NCBI GenBank assembly: GCA_903885665.1
Contig: CAISJL010000015.1
Location: forward strand, 1-54,834
DNA: 54,834 bases
Origin: an uncultured beta proteobacterium
Lineage (GTDB): Bacteria; Pseudomonadota; Gammaproteobacteria; Burkholderiales; SG8-41
Direction: 5' to 3'
The notes below the pieces were generated by a model. The model was not told the origin of the DNA. It saw only the letters and a list, made by a program, of their open reading frames with translations, and did no database searches. A program made the translations under genes and the position numbers. Positions 8,376-19,924 of this stretch are shown one piece after another; positions within the stretch are counted from its first letter, which is position 1; each line of letters begins with the position of its first letter.

Positions 8376-9179
8376 TTACTTGATAGTCAAACCAACTCTT
8401 TGAAAATTATCAAAATTCCACCAGATCAGAAATGCTTTCCCAACAATGTTCTGATCTGGGACAAAACCCCAATAACGACTATCACTACTACTATCCCTAT
8501 TATCGCCCATCATAAAATAATGGTTTGGAGGAACCTTGCAATGAAAGCCCGAATTTGAGTATTCACAAAACTCTCTATAGAGAAAGCTTTTAACACCATT
8601 GAGCTGAACCGGCGGAACATCAGACTGAATTAATAGTAAATGCTTAGTAAAACCTAACTGCTCTTCAAACTTCTGTGCCGAAACAAAATTCAAGTTGCTT
8701 TCAACGTAATTGAAATCCCCATCTCTGACCATAGACACTATTTGACCATTTATAGTTAACCGCTTATCTTTATAAACAATATCATCACCAGGAACACCGA
8801 TAACCCGTTTTATGTAATCCAAATTTGGATCTTCTGGATATCTAAATACCATCACGTCGCCATTTACTGGGTTATTAATTGGTACAATTAACTTATTAAA
8901 AACAGGCAACCTAATGCCGTAAGTAAATTTATTTACTAATATAAAATCTCCAACCAATAGGGTTGGAAGCATTGAACCAGAGGGGATTTTAAAAGGTTCA
9001 ACAAGAAAAGATCTTAATGAAAAAACCACAAGTATCACCGGAAAAAAACTAACCGGAAACTCTATCCACCAAGGCTGCGGATGACCCAGCCCTCTTCTTT
9101 TTTTGAAATATATAGATTCAGCCAGGCTAATAAGACCGGTAAATACTAATGCTGATAATAAAAATAATGGAAAGTTCAA
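8376..9179 (-). CDS. lepB: Signal peptidase I
   Basis: LepB is the inner-membrane protease that removes signal peptides from exported proteins. Two N-terminal hydrophobic segments (about 3-22 and 43-60) precede the catalytic serine in PSGSM (S69) and the general base lysine in DYIKRVIG (K124). The C-terminal box GDNRDSSSDSRYWG is complete. The 267 residues start at TTG (9179) with AAGGTG 5 nt upstream; no in-frame ATG comes before the catalytic domain. It follows lepA by 11 nt. Confidence 0.95.
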   Translation of the reverse strand: MNFPLFLLSALVFTGLISLAESIYFKKRRGLGHPQPWWIEFPVSFFPVILVVFSLRSFLVEPFKIPSGSMLPTLLVGDFILVNKFTYGIRLPVFNKLIVPINNPVNGDVMVFRYPEDPNLDYIKRVIGVPGDDIVYKDKRLTINGQIVSMVRDGDFNYVESNLNFVSAQKFEEQLGFTKHLLLIQSDVPPVQLNGVKSFLYREFCEYSNSGFHCKVPPNHYFMMGDNRDSSSDSRYWGFVPDQNIVGKAFLIWWNFDNFQRVGLTIK

Positions 9180-9190
9180 ATGAACACCTT

Positions 9191-10981
9191 TTAATTTTTA
9201 ACTTGCAATATGGCTAAAAACGCTTCCTGTGGGATCTCTACAGTACCCACTTGTTTCATACGCTTCTTTCCTGCTTTTTGTTTTTCGAGGAGCTTCTTCT
9301 TTCTGGTAATATCACCACCATAGCATTTTGCTAGGACATTTTTGCGCATCGCTTTAACTGTCTCTCTGGCAATTACATGCGCACCAATCGCAGCCTGTAT
9401 CGCTATGTCAAACATTTGGCGCGGTATTAACTGGCGCATACGACTAGCAACATCACGACCTCTAAATTGAGCATTATCGTTATGAACAATCAAAGATAAT
9501 GCATCAACCTTATCACCATTAATTAATATATCTAGTCTAACTAAATTTCCAGTTCTATACTCTAGGAAATCATAATCTAATGAAGCATACCCTCTAGATA
9601 CAGACTTTAAACGATCAAAAAAGTCCATCACCACTTCATTTAACGGTAACTCATAGGTCAACATGACTTGCCGACCTAAGTATTGAATGTTACGTTGAAC
9701 TCCTCGCTTTTCAGTACATAAAGAAATAATCGAACCCACATAATCACTTGGTACTAATATTGAGGCCGTGATAATCGGCTCTTTTATTTCAGCAATCTTA
9801 CTTACATCAGGTAGTCTTGAAGGATTCTCGATTTCCTGGACTAGGCCATCTCTTGTGACAACTTGGTAAACAACTGTAGGCGCTGTAGTAATCAAGGACA
9901 TATTATATTCACGCTCAAGGCGCTCTTGAACGATATCCATGTGCAACAATCCAAGAAATCCACATCTGAATCCGAAGCCTAGGGCCTGAGAGGATTCAGG
10001 CTCAAATTTCAATGAGGCATCATTAAGGTGCAATTTCTCTAAAGCATCTCTTAGAGACTCATACTCATTTGATTCGACTGGGTATAGACCAGCAAAAACT
10101 TGAGGCTTGATTTCTTTAAATCCAGGCAAAGGCTCGGTGGCTGGGTTACTTAATAGGGTTAATGTATCGCCAACTTTGGCAGCTTTAAGCTCTTTAATGC
10201 CTGCGATAACAAATCCAACCTCTCCAGCAGAAAGCTTCTTGCGTTGCTGAGACTTTGGAGTAAAAACACCAACTTGCTCGCATGAATAATTACCACCACC
10301 AGACATCATTAAAAAACGATCTTTCGGCTGAAGCACGCCATCAAATACCCGCACTAACATTACAACGCCAACATAATTATCAAACCAAGAGTCAATGATT
10401 AACGCTTTAAGGGGAGCGTCTTCACTGCCCTTAGGCGGGGGGATTTCCTTGACGATTGCCTCAAGTACTTCAGTAATCCCTATACCACTCTTAGCACTAA
10501 CGCGCACCGCATCTTTTGCCGGAATGCCAATAATATCTTCAATTTCATCAGCAACCCTTTCTGGTTCGGCCTGAGGTAAATCTATTTTATTTAACACCGG
10601 AACAACTTCCACACCCTGCTCAATCGCCGTATAACAATTAGCAACTGTCTGCGCTTCTACACCTTGCGAAGCATCAACTACTAATAACGCACCCTCACAA
10701 GCAGCTAAAGATCTAGAAACCTCATAAGAAAAGTCAACATGCCCTGGTGTGTCTATTAAATTTAATTGATAAATTTCACCATCCAAAGCCTTGTAACTTA
10801 ACGCTGCTGTTTGCGCCTTTATTGTTATTCCACGCTCACGCTCTAAATCCATAGAATCTAAAACCTGAGACTCCATCTCGCGCTCAGATAATCCACCACA
10901 GAATTGTATAAAGCGATCAGCAAGAGTCGACTTACCATGGTCAATATGGGCAATAATTGAAAAATTACGTATTTTTTGCAT
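9191..10981 (-). CDS. lepA: Elongation factor 4 (LepA), back-translocating GTPase
   Basis: LepA is a ribosome-associated translational GTPase. The motifs AHIDHGKST (G1), [11 protein letters not shown] (G3) and NKIDLP (G4) are intact. The family-specific C-terminal domain ends [20 protein letters not shown] before a short tail. At 596 residues it has the usual length. Start is ATG at 10981. The lepA-lepB pair is widely conserved. A hairpin at 11081-11111 separates it from the upstream DUF836 gene, so it may have its own promoter in the 148-bp gap. Confidence 0.97.
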   Translation of the reverse strand: MQKIRNFSIIAHIDHGKSTLADRFIQFCGGLSEREMESQVLDSMDLERERGITIKAQTAALSYKALDGEIYQLNLIDTPGHVDFSYEVSRSLAACEGALLVVDASQGVEAQTVANCYTAIEQGVEVVPVLNKIDLPQAEPERVADEIEDIIGIPAKDAVRVSAKSGIGITEVLEAIVKEIPPPKGSEDAPLKALIIDSWFDNYVGVVMLVRVFDGVLQPKDRFLMMSGGGNYSCEQVGVFTPKSQQRKKLSAGEVGFVIAGIKELKAAKVGDTLTLLSNPATEPLPGFKEIKPQVFAGLYPVESNEYESLRDALEKLHLNDASLKFEPESSQALGFGFRCGFLGLLHMDIVQERLEREYNMSLITTAPTVVYQVVTRDGLVQEIENPSRLPDVSKIAEIKEPIITASILVPSDYVGSIISLCTEKRGVQRNIQYLGRQVMLTYELPLNEVVMDFFDRLKSVSRGYASLDYDFLEYRTGNLVRLDILINGDKVDALSLIVHNDNAQFRGRDVASRMRQLIPRQMFDIAIQAAIGAHVIARETVKAMRKNVLAKCYGGDITRKKKLLEKQKAGKKRMKQVGTVEIPQEAFLAILQVKN

Positions 10982-11080
10982 CTGATAGCCATCTATACAA
11001 ACAATTATTTCGCATATGCTACTGGACTTTCGGGTTTTTCAAGAGCTTCAAATTACCATCAACCTAACAATGAAAATCAA

Positions 11081-11111
11081 AGGGGCGCCCAAGGTCAACT
11101 TGAACGCCCCT
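11081..11111 (-). terminator. Hairpin after the DUF836 gene, upstream of lepA
   Basis: On the minus strand AGGGGCG pairs with CGCCCCT, with an inner CAAG/CTTG extension and a 5-nt loop. The following bases are TTGATTTTC, an imperfect U-tract. It lies 18 nt past the DUF836 stop codon and is best read as a weak terminator or attenuator before lepA. Confidence 0.6.
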
Positions 11112-11129
11112 AATACCTATTTTTGTATT

Positions 11130-11414
11130 TTATCTTAATTTAGTTAAATATTCAGTAACTAACGGCTTGTCTAAATAATAATGGCACAACTCAAAATCTC
11201 CATGTTTTAACACTGGAACAAGCTCACCATAAAGTGTCTCTAAATCCGGTGCCAAATCAACATCTATTAATCTAACTTCGAACCGGTATGTCATTTGCAA
11301 GTCTTTTAATTGCTCGTACATATCTTCGCACAAATGACACCAAGTTCTGGTATATAAATCAAATAAAGGCCGCAGCTCCCCATTCAAATGACAGCTCAAT
11401 TTAGCCGCCTGCAT
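11130..11414 (-). CDS. Glutaredoxin-like protein, DUF836 family
   Basis: A small thioredoxin-fold protein with the redox motif WCHLC in LYTRTWCHLCEDM, a typical DUF836 feature. Its natural partner is unknown. The gene sits between degP and lepA, as in many Burkholderiales. Two starts are possible. ATG at 11414 gives 94 residues and a 14-nt overlap with degP. TTG at 11471 has AAGGA 4 nt upstream but would overlap degP by 71 nt and add an N-terminus not typical of the family. I prefer the ATG, without certainty. Confidence 0.78.
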   Translation of the reverse strand: MQAAKLSCHLNGELRPLFDLYTRTWCHLCEDMYEQLKDLQMTYRFEVRLIDVDLAPDLETLYGELVPVLKHGDFELCHYYLDKPLVTEYLTKLR

Positions 11415-12810
11415 CAATTCTAAAGGAAACGTAGAGAGAGTTATTTGCTCTACGAATGAGAAGCGCAACAATTTGTCCTTTTTCGAAGCTAGACATTAGC
11501 TGCTTAAACTGTTCAACATTCTTTACATTCTGATTATTAACAGCTTGAATCACATCTCCACGACGAATCCCAGCCCTTGATGCGGCACCTTGTGCACTAA
11601 CAACAAAAATACCGTCTTCAACTTTAAGCTCTTTACGTTGCACATCGGTCAAGTCAGATAAACTCATACCGAATTGTGAAACTGTTGGTGCTGCAGGCTT
11701 GCCACCTCGCCCCATTCGAACTGGTTTCTCATCAGCGAGCTCTGTAACAATTACTGAAATTTCACGTAAACCCTTATTTCTCCAAACCTGAACCTGAACT
11801 TTATTACCTGGCTTTGTAGAACCAACGATTCTAGGTAAATCCTCGGATGTGTTAACAAGCTTTCCATCAAATCGCAAAATTACATCACCTGGCTCTATAC
11901 CAGACTTTTCTGCAGGACCACCTTTTTCCACGGAGTTCACCAATGCACCTTGAGACTTGGCCAAACCAAATCCATCTGCAAGCTCTTTAGTTAACGGCTG
12001 AATAACCACTCCAATACGGCCTCGAATCACTTTACCGACATTTCGTAATTGAAGAACAATTTCATTAGCAACATCAATTGGAATTGCGAAAGATAAACCC
12101 ATAAAACCACCGGTACGACTGTATATCTGTGAATTAATTCCGATAACCTCACCCTTTAAATTAAACAATGGACCGCCAGAGTTTCCGGGATTAACTGCAA
12201 CGTCTGTTTGAATAAATGGAACAAAGTTCTCTTGCGGTAGTGATCGCCCTTTAGCACTTACAATCCCTGCCGTAACTGTGTTATCAAAACCAAATGGCGA
12301 GCCAATAGCTACAACCCATTCACCCACCCTAAGCTTATTGACATCACCAAATTTAACTGTTGGCAATGAAGTCGCTTCTATTTTTAGTAATGCAATATCG
12401 GTTCTACGATCGACACCGATCACTTTAGCTTTAAATTCACGCTTATCTAATAAACGTACAACCACCTCCTCTGCCGAATCAATGACATGGGCATTAGTCA
12501 TAATATAACCATCACCACTGATAATAAATCCAGAGCCTAGTGATTGAGTTGGAAAGTCTCTGGGGGATGGCGAAGGAGTTTGATTCGGATTAGGGTTTGG
12601 TATAAATCGCTTAAAAAAATCATATAATGGATCATTCTCATCCATTTGCGGCAATTGCTGAGACAATCCACTTCTAGATGCGGTTTGAGTAGTGCTAATG
12701 TTCACAACAGCTGCCCCCTGCTTCTCAACCAGATCAACAAAATCCGGTAGCTGCGCAAATGAAACTAAGGGTAATAACATGAAAATGAATGAAATAAAAT
12801 ATCTGTACAT
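11401..12810 (-). CDS. degP: Do/DegP-family periplasmic serine endoprotease (MucD type)
   Basis: An HtrA-family periplasmic protease and chaperone that degrades misfolded envelope proteins. A signal peptide covers about the first 20 residues. Counting from ATG at 12810, the triad is H108 (TNAHVID), D138 (RRTDIALL) and S211 (NPGNSGGP), followed by two PDZ domains. The ATG has AAGG 7 nt upstream; a TTG two codons earlier is less likely. A proline- and asparagine-rich linker lies at about 72-88. In related bacteria this gene usually follows rpoE-rseA-rseB; here those genes are absent and a divergent aminotransferase gene lies upstream. Confidence 0.95.
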   Translation of the reverse strand: MYRYFISFIFMLLPLVSFAQLPDFVDLVEKQGAAVVNISTTQTASRSGLSQQLPQMDENDPLYDFFKRFIPNPNPNQTPSPSPRDFPTQSLGSGFIISGDGYIMTNAHVIDSAEEVVVRLLDKREFKAKVIGVDRRTDIALLKIEATSLPTVKFGDVNKLRVGEWVVAIGSPFGFDNTVTAGIVSAKGRSLPQENFVPFIQTDVAVNPGNSGGPLFNLKGEVIGINSQIYSRTGGFMGLSFAIPIDVANEIVLQLRNVGKVIRGRIGVVIQPLTKELADGFGLAKSQGALVNSVEKGGPAEKSGIEPGDVILRFDGKLVNTSEDLPRIVGSTKPGNKVQVQVWRNKGLREISVIVTELADEKPVRMGRGGKPAAPTVSQFGMSLSDLTDVQRKELKVEDGIFVVSAQGAASRAGIRRGDVIQAVNNQNVKNVEQFKQLMSSFEKGQIVALLIRRANNSLYVSFRIDAGG

Positions 12811-13101
12811 TCCCAAACCTTTTTGTTTTAAGTTACAAATAAATACAATTACAACTAAAATAATTTCTTACAATTATTTAATTCTAGCGTTGAAAAATTA
12901 AATTAACAATATAAGCAACCCCGAAAAAAATCCTTAGCAGGGTAACCCTAACAAACTGCCAATATATGCCACAAAAAGTGCTAAGTAATTAAGTGACTAA
13001 AAAATTTCATCGATATGATTAGCTTCCAAATAAGTGATAGCATAACTCATAAAAGAAGCCATTTTGACCAAAAATACTTTTAAAAACAAGGAATAAGAGA
13101 A
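12811..13101. other. AT-rich divergent intergenic region, degP / aminotransferase
   Basis: This 291-bp spacer must hold promoters for both divergent genes. It is AT-rich and I see no convincing -35/-10 pair, no regulator box and no reading frame worth reporting. Near the plus-strand gene AGGA (13088-13091) lies about 10 nt before the ATG at 13102 and serves as its probable Shine-Dalgarno sequence. Confidence 0.5.
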
Positions 13102-14421
13102 ATGTCTAATTTAGATAATCAAGCATTTTGGATGCCATTTTCATCTAATCAGGCTTTCAAAGAAAACCCTAGAATGCTTGTCTCGGCCAAAGATATGCAT
13201 TACATCACAGATAACGGACAAAATCTGTTAGATGCTACTTCAGGCCTGTGGTGCGTAAATGCAGGACATTGTCGCCCCAAAATTGTTGAAGCTATACAGC
13301 GGCAAGCTAATTTAATGGATTACAGCCCGGCATTTCAAATGGGTCACAAAGATGCCTTTACGTTGGCAAATAGAATTACCAATCTGGCCCCAGGTCACTT
13401 AAATCACGCTTTTTTCTGCAACTCAGGATCTGAAGGCGTAGACACGTCATTGAAAATTGCACTAGCCTACCATCGCGCAACTGGAGAAAGCTCACGAACT
13501 GTATTTATTGGCCGCGAACGAGGATATCACGGCGCTGGTTTTGGAGGTATCTCAGTAGGTGGTATAACGACGAATAGAAAAGCTTTTGGTAGCATGTTAC
13601 CTAGAGTTGATCACTTACCAGATACCCACAATATTCAACACAACTCTTTTAGTCGAGGTCAACCTAAATGGGGCGCAGAGTTAGCAGATGAACTTGAAAA
13701 ACGGATCATCTCTTTACATGACGCGAGCAATATTGCAGCAGTCATTGTTGAGCCTCTAGCTGGTTCAACTGGCGTCTTGGTCCCACCTATTGGATATCTA
13801 GAAAAACTCCGCCAAATTTGCGACAAGTATAAATTATTACTGATTTTTGATGAGGTCATCACTGGTTTTGGGCGAACAGGACCTTGCTTTGCTGCAGACG
13901 CCGTTGGCGTCGTTCCAGACATGATGATCATAGCCAAGGGATTAACGAATGGCGCCGTACCTATGGGCGCCGTACTTACACGACAAGACATATACGAGAC
14001 CATAGTCAATAATTCCACTCCAGATACAATAGAATTTTTTCATGGTTATACCTATTCTGGCCATCCTCTGGCTACTGCTGCAGCACTAGCGACCTTAGAT
14101 ACATATGAAGAGGAAGGTCTATTTACGAGAAGCCAAGAAATGTCCCCTTATTTTGAAGAGGCAATTCACAGTCTAAGAGAATTCCCTAATGTAATCGATA
14201 TTCGAAATATGGGAATGGTTGCAGGAATTGAGCTTGAGCCCAAAGTAAGCTCAAATACTACATTAGCCTACAAAGCTTTTTTAAAATGTTATGACAAAGG
14301 GCTTCTAATTAGAACTACTGGCAACACCATTGCATTATCTCCACCGTTGATTATTACCAAATCACAAATTGACGAAATAGTTGAAATATTAGGGTCTGCA
14401 CTAATTGAAATTGATCAGTAA
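13102..14421 (+). CDS. Class III omega-amino acid (beta-alanine):pyruvate aminotransferase
   Basis: A PLP enzyme of 439 residues. The N-terminus FWMPFSSNQAFKENPR and the LDATSGLWCVNAGH region closely resemble beta-alanine:pyruvate transaminases, which move the amino group of beta-alanine to pyruvate to give malonate semialdehyde. The cofactor lysine is K279 (IIAKGLTNG) and D250 in IFDEVITGFGR contacts the pyridine ring. It stands alone on the plus strand between two minus-strand core blocks, so it looks like an accessory insertion. The usual partner, a malonate-semialdehyde dehydrogenase, is not nearby. Substrate could also be GABA, putrescine or another omega-amine. Confidence 0.88.
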   Translation: MSNLDNQAFWMPFSSNQAFKENPRMLVSAKDMHYITDNGQNLLDATSGLWCVNAGHCRPKIVEAIQRQANLMDYSPAFQMGHKDAFTLANRITNLAPGHLNHAFFCNSGSEGVDTSLKIALAYHRATGESSRTVFIGRERGYHGAGFGGISVGGITTNRKAFGSMLPRVDHLPDTHNIQHNSFSRGQPKWGAELADELEKRIISLHDASNIAAVIVEPLAGSTGVLVPPIGYLEKLRQICDKYKLLLIFDEVITGFGRTGPCFAADAVGVVPDMMIIAKGLTNGAVPMGAVLTRQDIYETIVNNSTPDTIEFFHGYTYSGHPLATAAALATLDTYEEEGLFTRSQEMSPYFEEAIHSLREFPNVIDIRNMGMVAGIELEPKVSSNTTLAYKAFLKCYDKGLLIRTTGNTIALSPPLIITKSQIDEIVEILGSALIEIDQ

Positions 14422-14467
14422 ATATATTAATTATATTAATGCATAAAATTAAAAACTATTTAAAATC

Positions 14468-14602
14468 ATGAAAGCACATAAAAATAAAATACTTATTTTG
14501 CTAATTGGTATTTTACTGCTAACAGTCTTAATTTATCACGCCTTTCATAACTATATGCTACCAGAGTTCTTTATTAACTTTTCCAACCAATTACTTTGCT
14601 AA
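14468..14602 (+). CDS. Small membrane protein, 44 residues, function unknown
   Basis: An ATG-initiated reading frame of 44 codons ending TAA. It has a basic start (MKAHKNK), one strongly hydrophobic segment at about 8-23, then an aromatic tail containing LPEFFINFSNQLLC. It lies 46 nt after the aminotransferase stop on the same strand and converges on folD. The pattern of a single helix followed by LP-x-F and a terminal NQL-x-C reminds me of small uncharacterised betaproteobacterial proteins, but I cannot confirm this. No clear Shine-Dalgarno sequence is visible, which lowers confidence. Confidence 0.5.
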   Translation: MKAHKNKILILLIGILLLTVLIYHAFHNYMLPEFFINFSNQLLC

Positions 14603-14626
14603 AAACTAAGGAGTCGTTACACAGCA

Positions 14627-15484
14627 TCAAAATAACTTATGCTGGCTTTCTGTCGCAAGTATTGTATTAGCAATTACCATTGCAACAGTTACAGGCCCCA
14701 CACCACCTGGCACTGGTGTAATCCATTTCGCAATCTCCAGGACATTATTATAGTCGACGTCACCACAAAGCTGCCCATTCGCTAACCTATTAATGCCAAT
14801 ATCAATTACTGCAGCACCAGGCTTAACCATTGAAGCCATTACAATGCCAGGCTTACCTACAGCCGAAAGTACAATATCAGCATTTTTCAAAAATTCAGAT
14901 AAGTTTCTAGTCTTAGAGTGACATATTGTCACAGTAGCATCATGACTTAACAACATTAACGCCAATGGTTTACTAACAATAGAACTTCTACCAAGAACTA
15001 CTGCATGTTGACCACTTAGAGGAATCTTTGACCGAAGTATCATTTCCAAGCATGCGGATGGCGTGCAAGGTGCAATTATAGGATACCCATTTAACAAAGC
15101 ACCTAAATTTGTCCAATTAAACCCATCCACATCTTTTAATCGTGAGATTCTTTGTAAAACATTGGCTTCATTAATATGCCGAGGCAAAGGCAACTGTACT
15201 AAAATGCCATGAACAGAGACATCATCATTTAATTGATCAATAAGGGCAAGCAACTCCCCTTCGCTAGTTGATTTCGGCATACGCTTATCAAAAGTACTAA
15301 TGCCAACTTCCTTGCATGCCCGCTCTTTACTATTTACATACACAGTAGAGGCGGGATCATCCCCCACCAAAACAACTGCTAAACCAGGCCTACAACCTTG
15401 CAAAATTAATAAATCAACTTTTAACTTTGATTCAATTAATATTTCTTTGGCAATCGCCTTGCCATCGATAATTGTTGCACTCAT
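14627..15484 (-). CDS. folD: Methylenetetrahydrofolate dehydrogenase / cyclohydrolase
   Basis: FolD interconverts 5,10-methylene- and 10-formyl-tetrahydrofolate in one-carbon metabolism. Key features in the 285 residues are Y49 and K53 in VYVNSKERACKEVGI, VDGFNW, the Rossmann loop GRSSIVSKPLALML and the C-terminal PVPGGVGPVTVAMV. Start is ATG at 15484. It is downstream of ftsB by 46 nt and convergent with the 44-codon ORF, leaving only 24 bp between their stops. Confidence 0.97.
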   Translation of the reverse strand: MSATIIDGKAIAKEILIESKLKVDLLILQGCRPGLAVVLVGDDPASTVYVNSKERACKEVGISTFDKRMPKSTSEGELLALIDQLNDDVSVHGILVQLPLPRHINEANVLQRISRLKDVDGFNWTNLGALLNGYPIIAPCTPSACLEMILRSKIPLSGQHAVVLGRSSIVSKPLALMLLSHDATVTICHSKTRNLSEFLKNADIVLSAVGKPGIVMASMVKPGAAVIDIGINRLANGQLCGDVDYNNVLEIAKWITPVPGGVGPVTVAMVIANTILATESQHKLF

Positions 15485-15530
15485 CTTTATTTGATCACTT
15501 TACGCAAACTAAATTTTCAAGGTTAACTTA

Positions 15531-15839
15531 CTATTTAACAACAGGCACTTTAACATTTGAATTAGTATTACGATCTAAAATTTGAAAAAAAACTTCATCT
15601 CTACGTATCATACCCAACTCGCTTCTTGCTCTTTCCTCTAGAGCGTCCAAACCTTTTTTCAAATCACTAACTTCGGCATCCATTGCCGTATTTCTAGCCT
15701 TCAAACGATCATTAGTTCCACTGCGCATGACAATTTGCTGCTCTATATCCCATAATCTTAATACGCCGCCTTTACCTAACCACAAAGGGTATTGCAATAG
15801 TAAAACCAAAATAAACACAGCTATATTGAGCACTCTCAT
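15531..15839 (-). CDS. ftsB: Cell division protein FtsB
   Basis: FtsB forms a membrane complex with FtsL and FtsQ that activates septal peptidoglycan synthesis. This 102-residue protein has a transmembrane segment at about 4-20, then a coiled coil rich in charged heptads (about 30-75), then the DivIC/FtsB motif ARSELGMIRRDEVFFQIL. The eno-ftsB arrangement, 4 nt apart here, is conserved in proteobacteria. Confidence 0.92.
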   Translation of the reverse strand: MRVLNIAVFILVLLLQYPLWLGKGGVLRLWDIEQQIVMRSGTNDRLKARNTAMDAEVSDLKKGLDALEERARSELGMIRRDEVFFQILDRNTNSNVKVPVVK

Positions 15840-15843
15840 AACA

Positions 15844-17169
<1,326 letters not shown>

Positions 17170-18012
17170 TTAATTTAATATTTCATCTTCTAAGAAAGTG
17201 TTGGATTTAACAACGCGATCTAATTCAATTAAAGTTTTTAATAATGGCTTCATTTTACTTAATGGCCAAGCATTAGGGCCATCAGATAATGCATTGTCAG
17301 GCTGCGGATGAGTTTCCATAAACAATCCTGATATGCCGCTAGCTACTGCTGCTCTTGCTAAGACGGGGACAAACTCTCTTTGCCCTCCACTAGACTTACC
17401 AAGACCACCAGGTAATTGTACTGAATGTGTCGCATCAAAAACAACAGGGCACCCTGTTTTTCTCATAATCGATAAAGAACGCATATCAGATACTAAATTA
17501 TTATAACCAAATGATGCACCACGTTCGCAAACCATGATCTCTCCAACACCCTGAATAGACCTAGCTTTTTCAACAACGTTAATCATATCGTTAGGAGCTA
17601 AGAATTGACCTTTTTTAATATTAACTGGCTTACCGGCAGCTGCAACGGCAGCAATAAAGTCAGTTTGCCTACACAAGAAGGCTGGAGTTTGCAAAACATC
17701 GACAACTCCAGCAACTTGATCAATCTCATCTATTGCATGCACATCTGTCAACACTGGTAAATTTAATGTCTTGGAAATATCCGCCAATATCTCCAACCCT
17801 TTATCCATTCCCAAACCACGATAAGATTGAATTGAGCTTCTATTGGCTTTGTCGTATGAGGATTTGTAAATTAAATGAATGTTCAAAGCAGCGCAGATAT
17901 TTTTAAGCTCTCCTGCAGTATCCATTGCAATATTACGCGACTCAATAACACATGTGCCCGCGATCAAGAAAAATGGTTTATCAATTCCAATATCAAATCC
18001 ACATAAGTTCAT
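17170..18012 (-). CDS. kdsA: 3-deoxy-8-phosphooctulonate synthase
   Basis: KdsA condenses phosphoenolpyruvate with arabinose 5-phosphate to form KDO 8-phosphate for lipopolysaccharide. The 280-residue barrel contains [37 protein letters not shown] and [17 protein letters not shown]. In [12 protein letters not shown] a cysteine (C21) occupies the position that is Asn in the metal-independent enterobacterial enzyme, suggesting the metal-dependent class. It is 21 nt from eno. Confidence 0.96.
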   Translation of the reverse strand: MNLCGFDIGIDKPFFLIAGTCVIESRNIAMDTAGELKNICAALNIHLIYKSSYDKANRSSIQSYRGLGMDKGLEILADISKTLNLPVLTDVHAIDEIDQVAGVVDVLQTPAFLCRQTDFIAAVAAAGKPVNIKKGQFLAPNDMINVVEKARSIQGVGEIMVCERGASFGYNNLVSDMRSLSIMRKTGCPVVFDATHSVQLPGGLGKSSGGQREFVPVLARAAVASGISGLFMETHPQPDNALSDGPNAWPLSKMKPLLKTLIELDRVVKSNTFLEDEILN

Positions 18013-18039
18013 CTATTTAACCTCTTATAAAATAGTGGA

Positions 18040-18062
18040 TTCATTCAAAAATATTGAATGAA
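18040..18062. repeat. Perfect 9-bp inverted repeat between pyrG and kdsA
   Basis: TTCATTCAA (18040-18048) and TTGAATGAA (18054-18062) form a perfect 9-bp stem with a 5-nt loop in the 69-bp gap between the pyrG stop and the kdsA start. No U-tract follows on either strand, so a complete terminator is not supported. It may be an mRNA processing or stability element. Confidence 0.6.
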
Positions 18063-18081
18063 GGTATAGCAGTAAAAAAAA

Positions 18082-19713
<1,632 letters not shown>

Positions 19714-19738
19714 TCATTAAATATGTATCCCATCTTGA

Positions 19739-19767
19739 AATGTAGACTGATTCAGAAATTAGCTCAA
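19739..19767 (-). promoter_or_regulatory. Candidate sigma-70 promoter for pyrG-kdsA-eno-ftsB
   Basis: On the minus strand TTGAGC (19767-19762) is followed after 17 bp by TACATT (19744-19739). Each box matches four of six consensus bases. The predicted start near 19732 gives a leader of about 28 nt. The 220-bp spacer between pyrG and the rRNA methyltransferase gene (19705-19924) shows nothing else I can name. Confidence 0.45.
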
Positions 19768-19924
19768 ATTTTAATATAATGAAATTAAATATTAAACATT
19801 ACTAAAGCGTATATTTTACAGAATACTTTGATTTCTTAACAGGTAAATTACTAGTCTGTAGGGTTTAGGCTAAACAACATAAAGCTTTTAATCATACAAT
19901 CTAAATGCTTAAGTGCTATCGAGC

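Noticed and set aside
12900-12960. GGGTAACCC in the degP upstream region as an operator
   Set aside because: It is only a 4-bp dyad with an odd centre, found once, with no neighbouring regulator gene.
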